From positions 62,001 to 126,000 of the forward strand of contig NZ_CP136760.1 in the NCBI RefSeq assembly GCF_032931615.1: a stretch of 64,000 bases of DNA, given 5' to 3'. The DNA comes from Palleronia sp. LCG004 (GTDB taxonomy: Bacteria; Pseudomonadota; Alphaproteobacteria; Rhodobacterales; Rhodobacteraceae). Below the pieces are notes generated by a model. The model had not been told where the DNA came from and made no database searches. It worked only from the letters and a program-made list of their open reading frames with translations. Shown here piece by piece: positions 53,875-63,197 of the stretch. Position numbers and translations under genes: made by a program. Within the stretch, counting starts at the first letter, position 1, and each line of letters opens with the position of its first letter.

Positions 53875-54240
53875 TTAATTGCAGGAGGGATACTTGCAGC
53901 GATCAGCGTTGCTTACGTCGGGCGGGCAAACACCGCCGCTGTTTACGTCTGCCTTCCTCACTTGGCAGATGCCTTTCGCACCTCCGGCGGCGGTGTAGCT
54001 CATCGAGACAGTGCCATTCTCGACCATGATCTAGACGGATGTCGAATTGGAGCCTGCTTCCCATGAGCGTTCGTCGTATTCGGTGACCTCGGCTTGGGCA
54101 CCGTTGATGTAAACCGGCCCACCCTGATTTGCATGGACGTCGATCCCAGTCGGGCAAGTGCCATTGAGGAATAGTATCTCGGCCGCGGCAGGCACGGCTA
54201 CCGACGTCAAAAGACAGATGATCAAAAGATGACGTTTCAT
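53875..54240 (-). pseudogene. Small secreted Cys-containing protein with one in-frame TAG
   Basis: Signal peptide KRHLLIICLLTSVAVPAAAE, then NGTCPTGIDVHANQGGPVYINGAQAEVTEYDERSWEAGSNSTSV to TAG at 54031-54033. The same frame continues IMVENGTVSMSYTAAGGAKGICQVRKADVNSGGVCPPDVSNADRCKYPSCN to TAA at 53875. The full product would be about 121 residues with several Cys, an ordinary small exported protein. Function unknown. Confidence 0.7.
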
Positions 54241-54719
54241 TCCTGATAAACCTATAAGAATAAAGCGAGGAGCCCCGCCGAGGTTTGAGGAACAACGACC
54301 AGAAATAAATCGTCGTCGAGCGTATGAATGCAGCTCTTTTTTTAATTGGCAAGAGATTAAACAGCTACACCGCGAAAGGTCGTAGTGAGCATCGTCGGTA
54401 TAAGACCGCTCTCGGCGTCAGAGATCTATGCTCCGAGTGGACCTACGGCGCGACGTCCCGATGCCAAGCTTGGCAGGAGCGGCAATGGCGGCTTCTGCGG
54501 CGGCGACGGTCGATTTTGCTCATGCCGCGAAAGTCCGGAATCCCTCCGTCCTCCCTCGTGACCTCGCGATCGCAGCGGAAACTGAGCGCGGGCGGCGAAC
54601 GGCAGCTCGAAGCCCAATCTGCACAACGCTGCAAGCTCTGCCCCCCTGAGAAGGGGTCCATCCAGAAGCAGGATTTTGGGCCAGATGGAGGATGAAGGAA
54701 TGGGAAAGATCGGATCCGG

Positions 54720-55290
54720 ATCAGGGATCGATCCGGTGGATCGATACCCCGGCGGAGCGCACAAGCCGGAAGAAATTGTCGCGAAGCTTTGGCAGGTCGA
54801 CGTGCTGGTATCGCAAGGCCGACCGGTGTCCGAAGCGGTGCGGTCGATCGGAGGTAGGGCAAGAGCGCGCCAGCGGTCCGGGTGCCATGCCGAACCAGTT
54901 CACCCATTACCGCTGGCGCAGGGAGTTCGGCGGGCTGAAGATCGACCAAGTGAAGCGCCTCAAGGAGCTTGAGAAAGAGAACGAGCGTCTCAGGAAAACC
55001 ATTTCCGATCTCCATGCTCGAGAAGCTGATCCTTCGGGAGGCCGCCTCGGGAACCGAAGGTCCGCGTAGTGAAACTACTGAGCTCCGCTCGCCGCCGGGC
55101 CTGTGTCGAGCATGTCCGGCAGACATTCGGCGTGTCGGAACGGTTTGCCTGGCCGGGTGCTCCGCCAGATCTCCGCGGATAAGCCGATCGCCTCGATTAC
55201 GATGAATGGTGCCTGCGACACCCGCGGATGCCGCGATACTATCGCGAACCGCGGGACGGACGTCGCTTGTTCCGCCCCGCCGCAACACTC
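54720..55290 (+). mobile_element. IS3-family element remnant (orfA and start of orfB)
   Basis: HKPEEIVAKLWQVDVLVSQGRPVSEAVRSIGG is an IS3 orfA start. After a frame change come FTHYRWRREFGGLKIDQVKRLKELEKENERLRKTISDL and, in a third frame, MLEKLILREAASG, the orfA end. From about 55080 SSARRRACVEHVRQTFGVSERFA starts orfB, with a stop near 55180. No DDE motif remains. The 54.24-54.72 kb stretch before it shows no gene beyond a repeat trace. Confidence 0.78.
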
Positions 55291-55593
55291 AGCCGTGGAA
55301 AAGAGAGAGCCCCGGGGCGGTAGGTCGGAACGAAGCCCTCAGGGCCATCAGGCGCTTGGGCCGAGCCATCTGGCGAAGATGGAGCGGCTCCCATCGCCGA
55401 AGTCGCGTCGAGACCACGGTGAACTGCTTCAAGCTGCTCGGTCGGAAGCTCGTGGCCGTTCGGCATCGGCATCGGACCGATGGCGGCTCGCTGCCTCACC
55501 TTCGAAAGGCAGACCGCCGACCTTCAGATCCGGATATCCATCCTGAATCGCTTCACCGCCCAAGGCATCCCCGACACTCGACCCGTCGTCTGA
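55290..55593 (+). mobile_element. IS5-family transposase C-terminal remnant
   Basis: NEALRAIRRLGRAIWRRWSGSHRRSRVETTVNCFKLLGRKL is the YREK-like C-terminal region of IS5-type transposases, here with Glu in RVE. In a second frame QTADLQIRISILNRFTAQGIPDTRPVV ends normally at the TGA at 55591. It directly abuts the IS3 remnant. From 55594 to 55900 no gene is seen. Confidence 0.72.
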
Positions 55594-55904
55594 CCTTAAT
55601 ACTAAAAAGGGAAAGCTGGGCTTTCAGATCCTCCGTGCAACTGAGCCTCGACGACACGCCCGTGCAGATACTTGCGCCCGGCACCGGCAAAACACGGCCG
55701 GTGCGGCTCTGGACTTACGTGCGCATCGAGCGGCCGTGGTCGGTACCCGCACCGCCGTCCGCGCTCTACCGCTTCTCGGAAGATCGGAAGGGCAGACGAT
55801 CGGCAAGCCCAGCACGGCTTCGCGCAACAAGGCCCCCGCGCAGCATCGAGCACGGAGCCGATGTCCGTCTTGCCGGACAGTGCCGCACTCCAAGCGTTGT
55901 CGAC

Positions 55905-55932
55905 TTGCAATGTAAAACGTACGTTTTACATT
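55905..55932 (+). promoter_or_regulatory. tetR-MFS promoter with a perfect 24-base palindromic operator
   Basis: AATGTAAAACGT at 55909-55920 is followed immediately by its exact reverse complement to 55932. A candidate promoter, TTGCAA (55905-55910) and TACATT (55927-55932) with 16-base spacing, is wholly covered by it. The tetR ATG is 31 bases downstream. This is a textbook arrangement for TetR autorepression. Confidence 0.8.
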
Positions 55933-55962
55933 GGCGTTCATGGACACCGAAGGAGGCTCTCC

Positions 55963-56487
55963 ATGGACATGACAACGAAGCTGACCGCCACGGCTGAGCG
56001 GCTCTTTGATCGGCACGGCTACATGGCCACCGGCATGGACCGGCTGACAGAGGCTGCGGGAATGTCGAGCAGGACGCTCTACAAGCATGCCGGCAGCAAG
56101 GCGCAGCTCATGGCGCGGGTGCTGACCGAGCGCGACCGGCGGTTCATGGCTCGGCTCGAGGTGGAGACTGTCGACGCGCTGTTCGCAGCCCTCGAGGACT
56201 GGGTCCGCGTCGAGGGAACACGGGGATGTCTGTTCCTCCGCTCTCGTGCCGAGACTGGCGGCGACACGCCCGAAATCGCCGAGGCGGTCGCGATGCACAA
56301 GGCGGCGTTTCATCGACGGATCGAAGAAGTCGTCGCAACGAACCTCAGACGCGAAGACCCGGTCCTGGCCGAGCAGGTGCTGGTTCTGCTCGAGGGGGCG
56401 ACCCACGCGGCGGTCTATCGGGGCGCGGACGCAGTTTCCGCAGCGCGGGCGGCGGCGGCCATTCTGATCGAGAGGGCACGACCATGA
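55963..56487 (+). CDS. TetR-family repressor
   Basis: 174 residues from ATG 55963, with AGGAGG 10 bases upstream. TATAERLFDRHGYMATGMDRLTEAAGMSSRTLYKHAGSKAQLMARVL is the TetR N-terminal HTH (residues about 8-55). The C-terminal half is helical and binds the inducer. It overlaps the efflux gene by 4 bases, and the operator in front should repress both. Confidence 0.93.
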   Translation: MDMTTKLTATAERLFDRHGYMATGMDRLTEAAGMSSRTLYKHAGSKAQLMARVLTERDRRFMARLEVETVDALFAALEDWVRVEGTRGCLFLRSRAETGGDTPEIAEAVAMHKAAFHRRIEEVVATNLRREDPVLAEQVLVLLEGATHAAVYRGADAVSAARAAAAILIERARP

Positions 56488-57620
56488 GCCCCGCCCTTCG
56501 CATCGGCGCGACAGGCTTCGGCCTGATCGCGGTCTGTTACGGCTTTGCCCGTTTCGCCTTCGGATTGTTCCTGCCGCAAATCGACGGAGAACTGAGCCTC
56601 GGCTCCTCGCTCAGCGGGATCATCTCCGGTGGCTCGTTTGCCGGCTACTGCGTCGCCATCGTCGCATCGGCGGTACTGACCGAACGGATCGGCGCACGCG
56701 CGGTCGCCACCGGTGCCGCCATCGTCGCTGCCGTCGGTATGGCCGGGATCGCGCTCGCGCCGTCGCCGCTGATCCTCGCCATCGCCGTGGTGGTGGCGGG
56801 ATCGAGCACCGGCCTCGCATCCCCGCCCATGGCCGCAGCCGTGGCGGCCGCGGTGCAGAAGAGCCGTCAGGATCTTACGAACACCGTGATCAATGCCGGG
56901 ACGAGCGCGGGAGTGGCCCTGTCGGGACCGATCGCCCTCGCCATCGCCGGCCAATGGCGGCTGGCCTTCGGTGCGTTCGCCGCCGTGGCGGTCGTGTTGG
57001 CCATCGCGGCCGCAATCTCACTTCCGGCTTCCTCCGGCGGCAGGGGTGCTGGCGGACTGCCTCCGATGAACGGCCCGGTGATGCGCCTGATCTCCGCGTC
57101 TTTCCTGATGGGCGCTGCCAGCACCGCCCTGTGGTCCTTCGGAGGCCAGCTCGTGTCGCAGCAACTGGGATGGGGGCCGACCGGAACCGGCATCCTGTGG
57201 ACCTGCATCGGTGCCGGCGGCATTGCCGGGGCATGGGCCGGTACGCTCGTCGGCCGGTTCGGTCTCGACGCGGTTCACTGGACCTTCCTGGGGTTGATGA
57301 CCGCAAGCATTCTCGCGGTTGGATCGGGCATCGCCACTCCCGCCCTCGCCTTGATCGGAGGCGCTGTCTTCGGGGCGGCGTATGTGATGCTGACGGGGGT
57401 CTACCTCGTCTGGGGCATCCGCGCCCTGCCGGACCGTCCCGCGACGGGGCTCATGATCGGGTTCCTGACGATCGCCGTGGGCCAGACCGCCGGCGCTCCG
57501 CTCTTCGGGTTTCTGATGGCAGGTCCGGGCGCAGGTCCGGCGGTGACATGCTTTGCCGTCCTTGCGCTTTTTGCAGGGGTCTTTCGAGCGAGAAGCACGA
57601 CCGAGAGCGCGGTAACCTAG
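56484..57620 (+). CDS. Major facilitator superfamily transporter, YbfB/YjiJ-like
   Basis: 378 residues, about 12 membrane helices. The start GATGFGLIAVCYGFARFAFGLFLPQIDGELSLG has the YGFARFAFG motif of the YbfB/CynX-like group, and the loop VLTERIGARAVATGA is the A motif. It is co-transcribed with tetR, so an inducible exporter is likely. The exported compound is unknown. The 365 bases after it to 57985 show no gene. Confidence 0.9.
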   Translation: MSPALRIGATGFGLIAVCYGFARFAFGLFLPQIDGELSLGSSLSGIISGGSFAGYCVAIVASAVLTERIGARAVATGAAIVAAVGMAGIALAPSPLILAIAVVVAGSSTGLASPPMAAAVAAAVQKSRQDLTNTVINAGTSAGVALSGPIALAIAGQWRLAFGAFAAVAVVLAIAAAISLPASSGGRGAGGLPPMNGPVMRLISASFLMGAASTALWSFGGQLVSQQLGWGPTGTGILWTCIGAGGIAGAWAGTLVGRFGLDAVHWTFLGLMTASILAVGSGIATPALALIGGAVFGAAYVMLTGVYLVWGIRALPDRPATGLMIGFLTIAVGQTAGAPLFGFLMAGPGAGPAVTCFAVLALFAGVFRARSTTESAVT

Positions 57621-57985
57621 CCACCGGAACCTACCATGGACGGGTTCGTGGCAGACCTCCTACAGTACTCGCGCTTGGCCGCTCTTGTTCGGAACAGTTC
57701 CCGAAGATGTGGAGAAGGACGCACCGCTCCATAGGATCTGCCGCCAGAATTTGGGAAATCCGTCCGCGCTACTGAGGCGACGACGGTTGCCAAGGCCAGG
57801 GCGGAGATCTCCGAACGAAATTTTCGTCCGGTCCTGCTCGATCTCGACCGCCCCAAGGATCAGGAGGGCAGTCCCTGTGCGTGACATTCCGGTCTGAAGC
57901 CGACCAGTCATCAGTTCGGCGAGAGCGCAATTCGGCCAGACGCACCGGGACACACAAACCCACGGCGATGTTCGCCGAGAACGGC

Positions 57986-58444
57986 CTATCCTCCCGACCG
58001 CGGCAGCTGCACCGTCAGCCAGTAATCCCCGAGGAGGTTGAGAAGTCTGGTAAAATCTGCACCCGCGGTCTCCTTCACGATGTATCCGGCGACATTGTAG
58101 TCATAGGCCTGCTCGATATCGGCCACGGCCGTAGATGTGGTGAGCATGAAGCAGACCAGTCGTTTCAAAGCCGGCCGGCTCCGGATCTCGGCAATGAGCT
58201 GGTGCCCGTTCATCTGCGGCATGTTGATGTCGATCAGGACGATCAGGGGCCAGTCCAGCGACAGGTCCGCATGGCGCCCTTCGAGGATCTCGAGCGCCTC
58301 GACCCCGTTGCGGGCGCGAACGATCGTGTTCTGGAGGCGGGCTTTCCGGAAGGCCCGGGTCACGGACTTCGCCTCGAAGTCATCATCCTCGACCATGAGG
58401 ATATTGACCGGGCTTAGATCCTTTGAGCTGAGGTCACGTAGCAT
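57986..58444 (-). CDS. Receiver-only response regulator, Rcp1-like
   Basis: 152 residues. NILMVEDDDFEAKSVTRAFRKARLQNTIVRARNGVEALEIL, phospho-acceptor Asp in PLIVLIDINMPQMNGHQLI, Thr in MLTTS and Lys in GYIVKET. No output domain. The spacing (long loop before the acceptor) is that of Rcp1, the partner of phytochrome-type kinases. It overlaps the hybrid-size kinase gene by 11 bases and is its likely partner. Confidence 0.92.
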   Translation of the reverse strand: MLRDLSSKDLSPVNILMVEDDDFEAKSVTRAFRKARLQNTIVRARNGVEALEILEGRHADLSLDWPLIVLIDINMPQMNGHQLIAEIRSRPALKRLVCFMLTTSTAVADIEQAYDYNVAGYIVKETAGADFTRLLNLLGDYWLTVQLPRSGG

Positions 58445-60716
58445 CGGCAGCCGTCCTTTCCGAAGGTTTGGGCCATGTGAAGATGAAGGTCGCTCCGTCC
58501 CCCTTGCCGTCGGACACGATCCGGATATCGCCGCCCTTCAGCCGGACATGCTTGCGCACGATGGAAAGGCCCATACCGCTGCCCTCCACCTCGTCACGGG
58601 ACTTTAGCGTCTTGAAGAGACCGAAGACCTGATCGTGATACCGGGGCGGAATGCCCGGACCGTTGTCCTCCACGCGGATCTCGTAGTCCGATCCACGGTC
58701 CTGCAGGTCGACCTGGATCACGGGCTCGGCCGTGTCGGTATGCTTCAGGGCGTTCGAGATCAGGTTCAACAGGACCGTTTCCAGCGGCGTCGGTGCGAAG
58801 GTCGCCGCCCGGAACGCGTCGCTGTAGAAGATCGACGCGCCATCCGGCGGGGATAGCAAAAGAGCGAGCCGGTCTGCCAATACATGCCCTGCTACCCGTT
58901 CGGACGTGACATCCTCCCCCGATCGGCCGATCCGGGAATGGGTAAGCAGGTCGTCCAGAAGGAAATTCATGCGCCGGACCCGTGACCGCATGAATTCCAT
59001 GGTTTCACGGGTATCGTCGTCGAGCTTGTCCGCAAGGTCCTCCGCCAGCCATTCCGCCGAACTCGCGATGGCGCGGAGCGGTGCCTTGAGATCGTGCGAG
59101 GCCACATAGGCGAACTCGCCCAGTTCCTCGTTCGAGAGGTTCAGTTGCTCGATGAGTTTCTCGCGCTCTTCCTCCCGCTCGATGCGCTCGGAGACATTGC
59201 GGGCGATGATCGTGAACAAGGGCTCCGTCTGGCCCGGGATAGGACTCAGGGTCATTTCAGCGGGAAAGGCCCCGGTCTCGGCATTCCAGCCGTTCAGGAT
59301 GCGCTCGCGCCCGGTCAGACCGATTTCATCCGCTTCGAGATAGGCCTCGATCGCGTCTTTCTGCCAGCTCCATGCCTCGCTCGCGAGAAACTCCCCGATA
59401 TGGAAGTCCTGGACCGTTTCCCAATCGGCACCGAACAGACGGCTGAACGCATGGTTCGCGCTCACGATGGTACCATCCTCCCGGATGACGACCACGGCAT
59501 CCGCTACGCCGTCGAAGATCGCCCGGGCACTCCGTTCCTGCTGATCGAGGCGGCTGATCAAACCGTCGAAACTGCCAGCCAGCTCGCCAATCTCGTCTGG
59601 CCGGTCGAGAGGTAGATCGGCTCGGCACCCCTCGGAGGCCGCCCGCTGTATACTGGCATTCATATCGAGAAGCGGCCGGACGTCCTGGCGAATTCTCCGG
59701 TTGGCAAGGGTCGTTCCGGTCAGCAGGACGAGTAGCCCCGCGACAAACAGGGTAAGCGTCACAAGATGGCTGCCGGCCACGGCACTGCGGGGTGTTATGA
59801 CAGCGAAACTGACGTCGAGACCGCCTTGCCGAAGAGCCTCGACCGTCCGCGTACTGATGATCCGGTTGCCGGCCCGGATTTGTGCGGGAGCAGACGCTTC
59901 CGTCTTGAGGGCATCAAGGATCTCCGGTGCGAGATCGGGAAGCGCATTCAGGCGAAACTGTCCGGCTTGTTCCGATGCATCCCAGAAGTAGCTGTTGCCA
60001 CCGGCATCGAGCAACACGACATCGGAAGTCAGGTGCAGGGATCCGAAGACCAAGGCGTTGTGACGTTCCAGATCAACATTCATGACGACCATGCCGAACC
60101 GATCGCCCGTGTCGCCGAACACGGGCAGGACAATACGGAGCATGACCGTGCGCGGTTCGCTGATCACGCCGTTCTCGCGATCGTAGCTTGGCTCGATGAT
60201 TGCCGGCTCGCCGGGAGGTAGCGCCTGGCCACGGACGACCAAGCGCTCTCTGCCCATGTCCAGAAGCTGATCATCGGGAACGCGGACGATCCTTTCCCCG
60301 GCTCGATCAACGCCAAGAAGTTCCTGGCCTCCCGTAGTCAGGAGGCTCAGCTTGGCGACGTCCGGCCGCATCACATGAAAGGCGGCGAACTCCTCTGCCA
60401 GCCGGTCCAACCAATCCCGCGTTGCATCTCCGGTCAGCGGGTCGTGACCGCCATTCGTGGCCGCGCGTTCGATCCCCTTGATCGAGGGCATATTGGCCAG
60501 GATGACCGTGTCCGAGATCAGCCGGGAAATTCCTTGCTCTTTCCGCGCGGCGATCGCGTTCGTCAGGACGGTGATCTCGCGGTCCAGGCTGCGCTTCTCC
60601 AGCCGGTGGGAGACGAACGTCCCCGCCAGGGTCATGGCGAGCACGGCGATTCCCGCCGTCGCCGTCGCCGTGACAATCAGGCGGTTCTGGAAGCTGCCCC
60701 GGGCGGGGCGCGACAT
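58434..60716 (-). CDS. Membrane sensor histidine kinase with extracellular and PAS domains
   Basis: 760 residues from ATG 60716. First helix IVTATATAGIAVLAMTLAGTF; a long periplasmic region (about 40-320) of Cache type with LGVDRAGERIVRVPDDQ and FGMVVMNVDLERHNAL; second helix LVTLTLFVAGLLVLLTGTTL; a HAMP-like linker; PAS starting AIFDGVADAVVVIREDGTIVSANHAFSRLFG; HisKA with ASHDLKAPLRAI; ATPase DNGPGIP and GSGMGLSIVRKH. Divergent from a second receiver gene, 166 bases away. Confidence 0.9.
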   Translation of the reverse strand: MSRPARGSFQNRLIVTATATAGIAVLAMTLAGTFVSHRLEKRSLDREITVLTNAIAARKEQGISRLISDTVILANMPSIKGIERAATNGGHDPLTGDATRDWLDRLAEEFAAFHVMRPDVAKLSLLTTGGQELLGVDRAGERIVRVPDDQLLDMGRERLVVRGQALPPGEPAIIEPSYDRENGVISEPRTVMLRIVLPVFGDTGDRFGMVVMNVDLERHNALVFGSLHLTSDVVLLDAGGNSYFWDASEQAGQFRLNALPDLAPEILDALKTEASAPAQIRAGNRIISTRTVEALRQGGLDVSFAVITPRSAVAGSHLVTLTLFVAGLLVLLTGTTLANRRIRQDVRPLLDMNASIQRAASEGCRADLPLDRPDEIGELAGSFDGLISRLDQQERSARAIFDGVADAVVVIREDGTIVSANHAFSRLFGADWETVQDFHIGEFLASEAWSWQKDAIEAYLEADEIGLTGRERILNGWNAETGAFPAEMTLSPIPGQTEPLFTIIARNVSERIEREEEREKLIEQLNLSNEELGEFAYVASHDLKAPLRAIASSAEWLAEDLADKLDDDTRETMEFMRSRVRRMNFLLDDLLTHSRIGRSGEDVTSERVAGHVLADRLALLLSPPDGASIFYSDAFRAATFAPTPLETVLLNLISNALKHTDTAEPVIQVDLQDRGSDYEIRVEDNGPGIPPRYHDQVFGLFKTLKSRDEVEGSGMGLSIVRKHVRLKGGDIRIVSDGKGDGATFIFTWPKPSERTAADAT

Positions 60717-60882
60717 ATTTCGACCTCGGGTGAGCATCGGAAATATGTCCCAAGCGATGGTGAAGGAGGGTTTAATCCTGCGATCCAGGGGAATGTGCGC
60801 CCGTCGACCCGGGCGCGGTTCGACAGGATTTTGTGAACCATGCGCGGCCAGGGTCGCCGGTAGGTCCGCACCGGAGGCTTGC

Positions 60883-61308
60883 ATGGTCCAGGAAGAAGTC
60901 GCCCACCCCTACGGTGCATTTCCGCGCATCCTTCACGTCGAGGACGATGCCTTCGACCGGGCCGCACTTGCCCGTCTGCTTCGCAAGGCTTTCGGCACCG
61001 TCGTTCTGGACGCCGTGGGTCGACTGTCCGAGGCTCGCACGCTGCTGAGATCGGTTCGATACGACAGCGTCTTCGTCGATCACATCCTGCCCGACGGGCT
61101 AGGGACGCAGTTCGTGCAGGACGTGGTGGACCAAGGCCTGTGCCCGGGGAGCCGCATGACGTTGCTCACGGGTCTTGCCGACATCGCGGATCATGGCCGA
61201 GCCCGCGATCTGCGCGGCTGCCGGGTGGTGTCGAAGAATGAGCTGACTGTCGAGCTTCTCAGGCACCCTCTGCGCGACGATCGCCCGATCCGCGGGGAGG
61301 AACCATGA
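60883..61308 (+). CDS. Receiver-only response regulator
   Basis: 141 residues from ATG 60883. ILHVEDDAFDRAALARLLRKAF, acceptor Asp in DSVFVDHILPDGLG, Thr in LLTGLAD and Lys in VVSKNEL. The DHILPDG form recurs in the regulator at 62.2 kb (DHLLPDG), so the two are paralogues. Overlaps the next kinase by 4 bases. No output domain. Confidence 0.88.
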   Translation: MVQEEVAHPYGAFPRILHVEDDAFDRAALARLLRKAFGTVVLDAVGRLSEARTLLRSVRYDSVFVDHILPDGLGTQFVQDVVDQGLCPGSRMTLLTGLADIADHGRARDLRGCRVVSKNELTVELLRHPLRDDRPIRGEEP

Positions 61309-62018
61309 CGGACGTTTCCCCGGAACACGGCGAGTTTGACGAGATCGTCTACCGCATCTCCCACGACCTCATGGCCTCGGTCCGCGCCATTCGCAATCTG
61401 CCCGACTGGATCCAGGAAGACCTGGACGAAGCCGGGATCGATCTTCCCGAGGAGGCTCGGCTCTCCATGGCGCTTCTGAAATCCCACAGCCATCGCATGG
61501 ACCGCATGATCGAAGGTCTCTTGATCTATTGCCGCGTGGGGCGGCTTCAGAAGGTAGGGCCGATCGAAACCAGCGGGGCGATCCGCCGGATCGTCGAGAC
61601 CATGAGTATTCCCGACCGCGTGGTTCTGAACATGCAGCTGACACCTGCGGTGATGCAGATCGGGCAAGCCGATTTCGAGCGGCTGATCGCGATCCTCGTG
61701 GAGAACGCCGTCCGGCATAACGAAAGCACCGCGCCGCATCTCGCGATCTCCTCCACCGTGGAAGACGAATGGTGGTCCCTCCACGTGGCCGACAACGGCC
61801 CCGGAATCCCGGCAGAGTCGCGCGAGATGGTGTTCAAGCCCATGCACAAGCTGGTCTCGCGTGACAAGGACGAGGGCAGCGGCATGGGCCTTGCGATCGC
61901 GCGCAAGATCGTCGTGCATTACGGGGGAAAGATCGACGTCGACGAGAATGCCGCGGCAGGGGGCGGAGCGGTTTTCGCAGTCGCCCTGCCGCTCGGCGAC
62001 CGAATTGCGTCGGACTAG
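61305..62018 (+). CDS. Soluble histidine kinase, HisKA + ATPase only
   Basis: 237 residues, no membrane helix or sensor domain. The phospho-His lies in YRISHDLMASVRAIRNLPDWI; the usual Pro five residues after the His (HDLRAP) is Ser here. ATPase motifs: ILVENAVRHN, DNGPGIP, GSGMGLAIARKI. It should act on input from another protein, perhaps the neighbouring membrane kinase or a photoreceptor outside the window. ATGA overlap with the receiver gene. Confidence 0.9.
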   Translation: MTDVSPEHGEFDEIVYRISHDLMASVRAIRNLPDWIQEDLDEAGIDLPEEARLSMALLKSHSHRMDRMIEGLLIYCRVGRLQKVGPIETSGAIRRIVETMSIPDRVVLNMQLTPAVMQIGQADFERLIAILVENAVRHNESTAPHLAISSTVEDEWWSLHVADNGPGIPAESREMVFKPMHKLVSRDKDEGSGMGLAIARKIVVHYGGKIDVDENAAAGGGAVFAVALPLGDRIASD

Positions 62019-62183
62019 CCGGCCACCGAGCTTTGATCGGGAAACGAACGATCGCCTTGCGCGGGGCTGTACTGCAAACCGGACAGGCAGGGTGGGCCTT
62101 CGACCGGGCGCACAGTTCATTGGTGAGAAATCGCCATCAGGCGTCTTTGGCACACCGCCATAGATGAAGAGAAGAGCTGCCCT

Positions 62184-62930
62184 ATGAGACTGAGCGACAT
62201 CGGATCCCGACTGAAGCGCCTGCTGACCGGATCGGGATCCTCCCGACAGACCGTCGCCATGGGTGCCTATCTCAATGCGATCGCGAGTGACGCGCTCTAT
62301 GACCTCCTGAAATCCCAGGGCTATACAGCTCTCGCCCTGGAGCCGGCGGAGGATCAGGCCACGCCCGGTCGCCCGCTGACCTGCGTGATCGTCGAGGACA
62401 GCGCCTTCGACCGCATGCATCTGCGTCGGCTTTTGAGATCGGCGAACAGCGGCATGACGATCCTCGAGTTCGAAACGATCGCAACTGCCCGTGCCTACCT
62501 CGCCACCGGGCCAGCCGATATCGTCCTGCTCGACCACCTGCTGCCCGACGGGGTGGGGATGGATCTGGCCCACGAGCTGATCAAGGACATCCGCCTGCGC
62601 GGCGCGGGCATCGCCATGATCACCGGGGCCCCGGTCGACAGCGCCGATGGCGAGGTACCTGTGCTGGCCAAGGCCGATCTCTCGGCCGCCTCCCTATCCG
62701 GGGTGGTCGCCAAGGCGCGTACCGGTCGAAGCCAGGGCGGGGGTGAGGCTGGGTCTCTTTCCCTGCCTGAAGAGGCCGTCGAGATCCTGGAGCGACTGAT
62801 CGTGAACCTGGACGCGGGACGGCAAGCCTTGGAACAGGGCGATCACGAGGTCGCACACAACCGCTACAGAAAATCTGTCGAAGATGTTCTGGCGTTGAAA
62901 AAGCATGTCCCAACCGTGCCCGATGCCTGA
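62184..62930 (+). CDS. Response regulator with N- and C-terminal extensions
   Basis: 248 residues. About 65 residues precede the receiver, TCVIVEDSAFDRMHLRRLLRSAN with acceptor Asp in ADIVLLDHLLPDGVG, Thr in MITGAPV and Lys in VLAKADL. The receiver is followed by about 60 helical residues (EEAVEILERLIVNLDAGRQALEQGDHEVAHNRYRKSVEDVLALKK) resembling neither DNA-binding nor enzyme domains. Its closest relative here is the receiver at 60.9 kb. Separated from the kinase by 165 bases. Confidence 0.82.
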   Translation: MRLSDIGSRLKRLLTGSGSSRQTVAMGAYLNAIASDALYDLLKSQGYTALALEPAEDQATPGRPLTCVIVEDSAFDRMHLRRLLRSANSGMTILEFETIATARAYLATGPADIVLLDHLLPDGVGMDLAHELIKDIRLRGAGIAMITGAPVDSADGEVPVLAKADLSAASLSGVVAKARTGRSQGGGEAGSLSLPEEAVEILERLIVNLDAGRQALEQGDHEVAHNRYRKSVEDVLALKKHVPTVPDA

Positions 62931-63019
62931 GCGAGCACCCTCGTGCGGTTGTGGATGCCACGCGGCCCGTGTGAGGCAAATCTTTCTGACTGAAGAGCCA
63001 ATCTCGGCTCGACGTCATG

Positions 63020-63043
63020 ATATCTTCCTGTTTCCGAAGATAT
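63020..63043. other. Inverted repeat after the response regulator
   Basis: ATATCTTC-ctgtttcc-GAAGATAT, perfect 8-base arms, about 90 bases past the regulator stop. No T-run follows, so its role is unclear; it may be a weak terminator or a protein site. Confidence 0.35.
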
Positions 63044-63197
63044 TCTCCGCCCCAAAGGCAGAAGCATTGCCTTCAGCCGGGCAACCTGTGTTCGACCGGC
63101 CTTTCACGGACGCGCAAGTCGCTGTCGTGCGGCGTCGCCAAATCGGTACATCGAGACTCCAACAAGAACCCGCTATCGAGAGCGCGTGGTCACGCAA

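Noticed and set aside
57621..57985. Minus-strand frames between the MFS gene and the Rcp1-like gene
   Set aside because: No start with a ribosome site, no motif and no consistent codon use.
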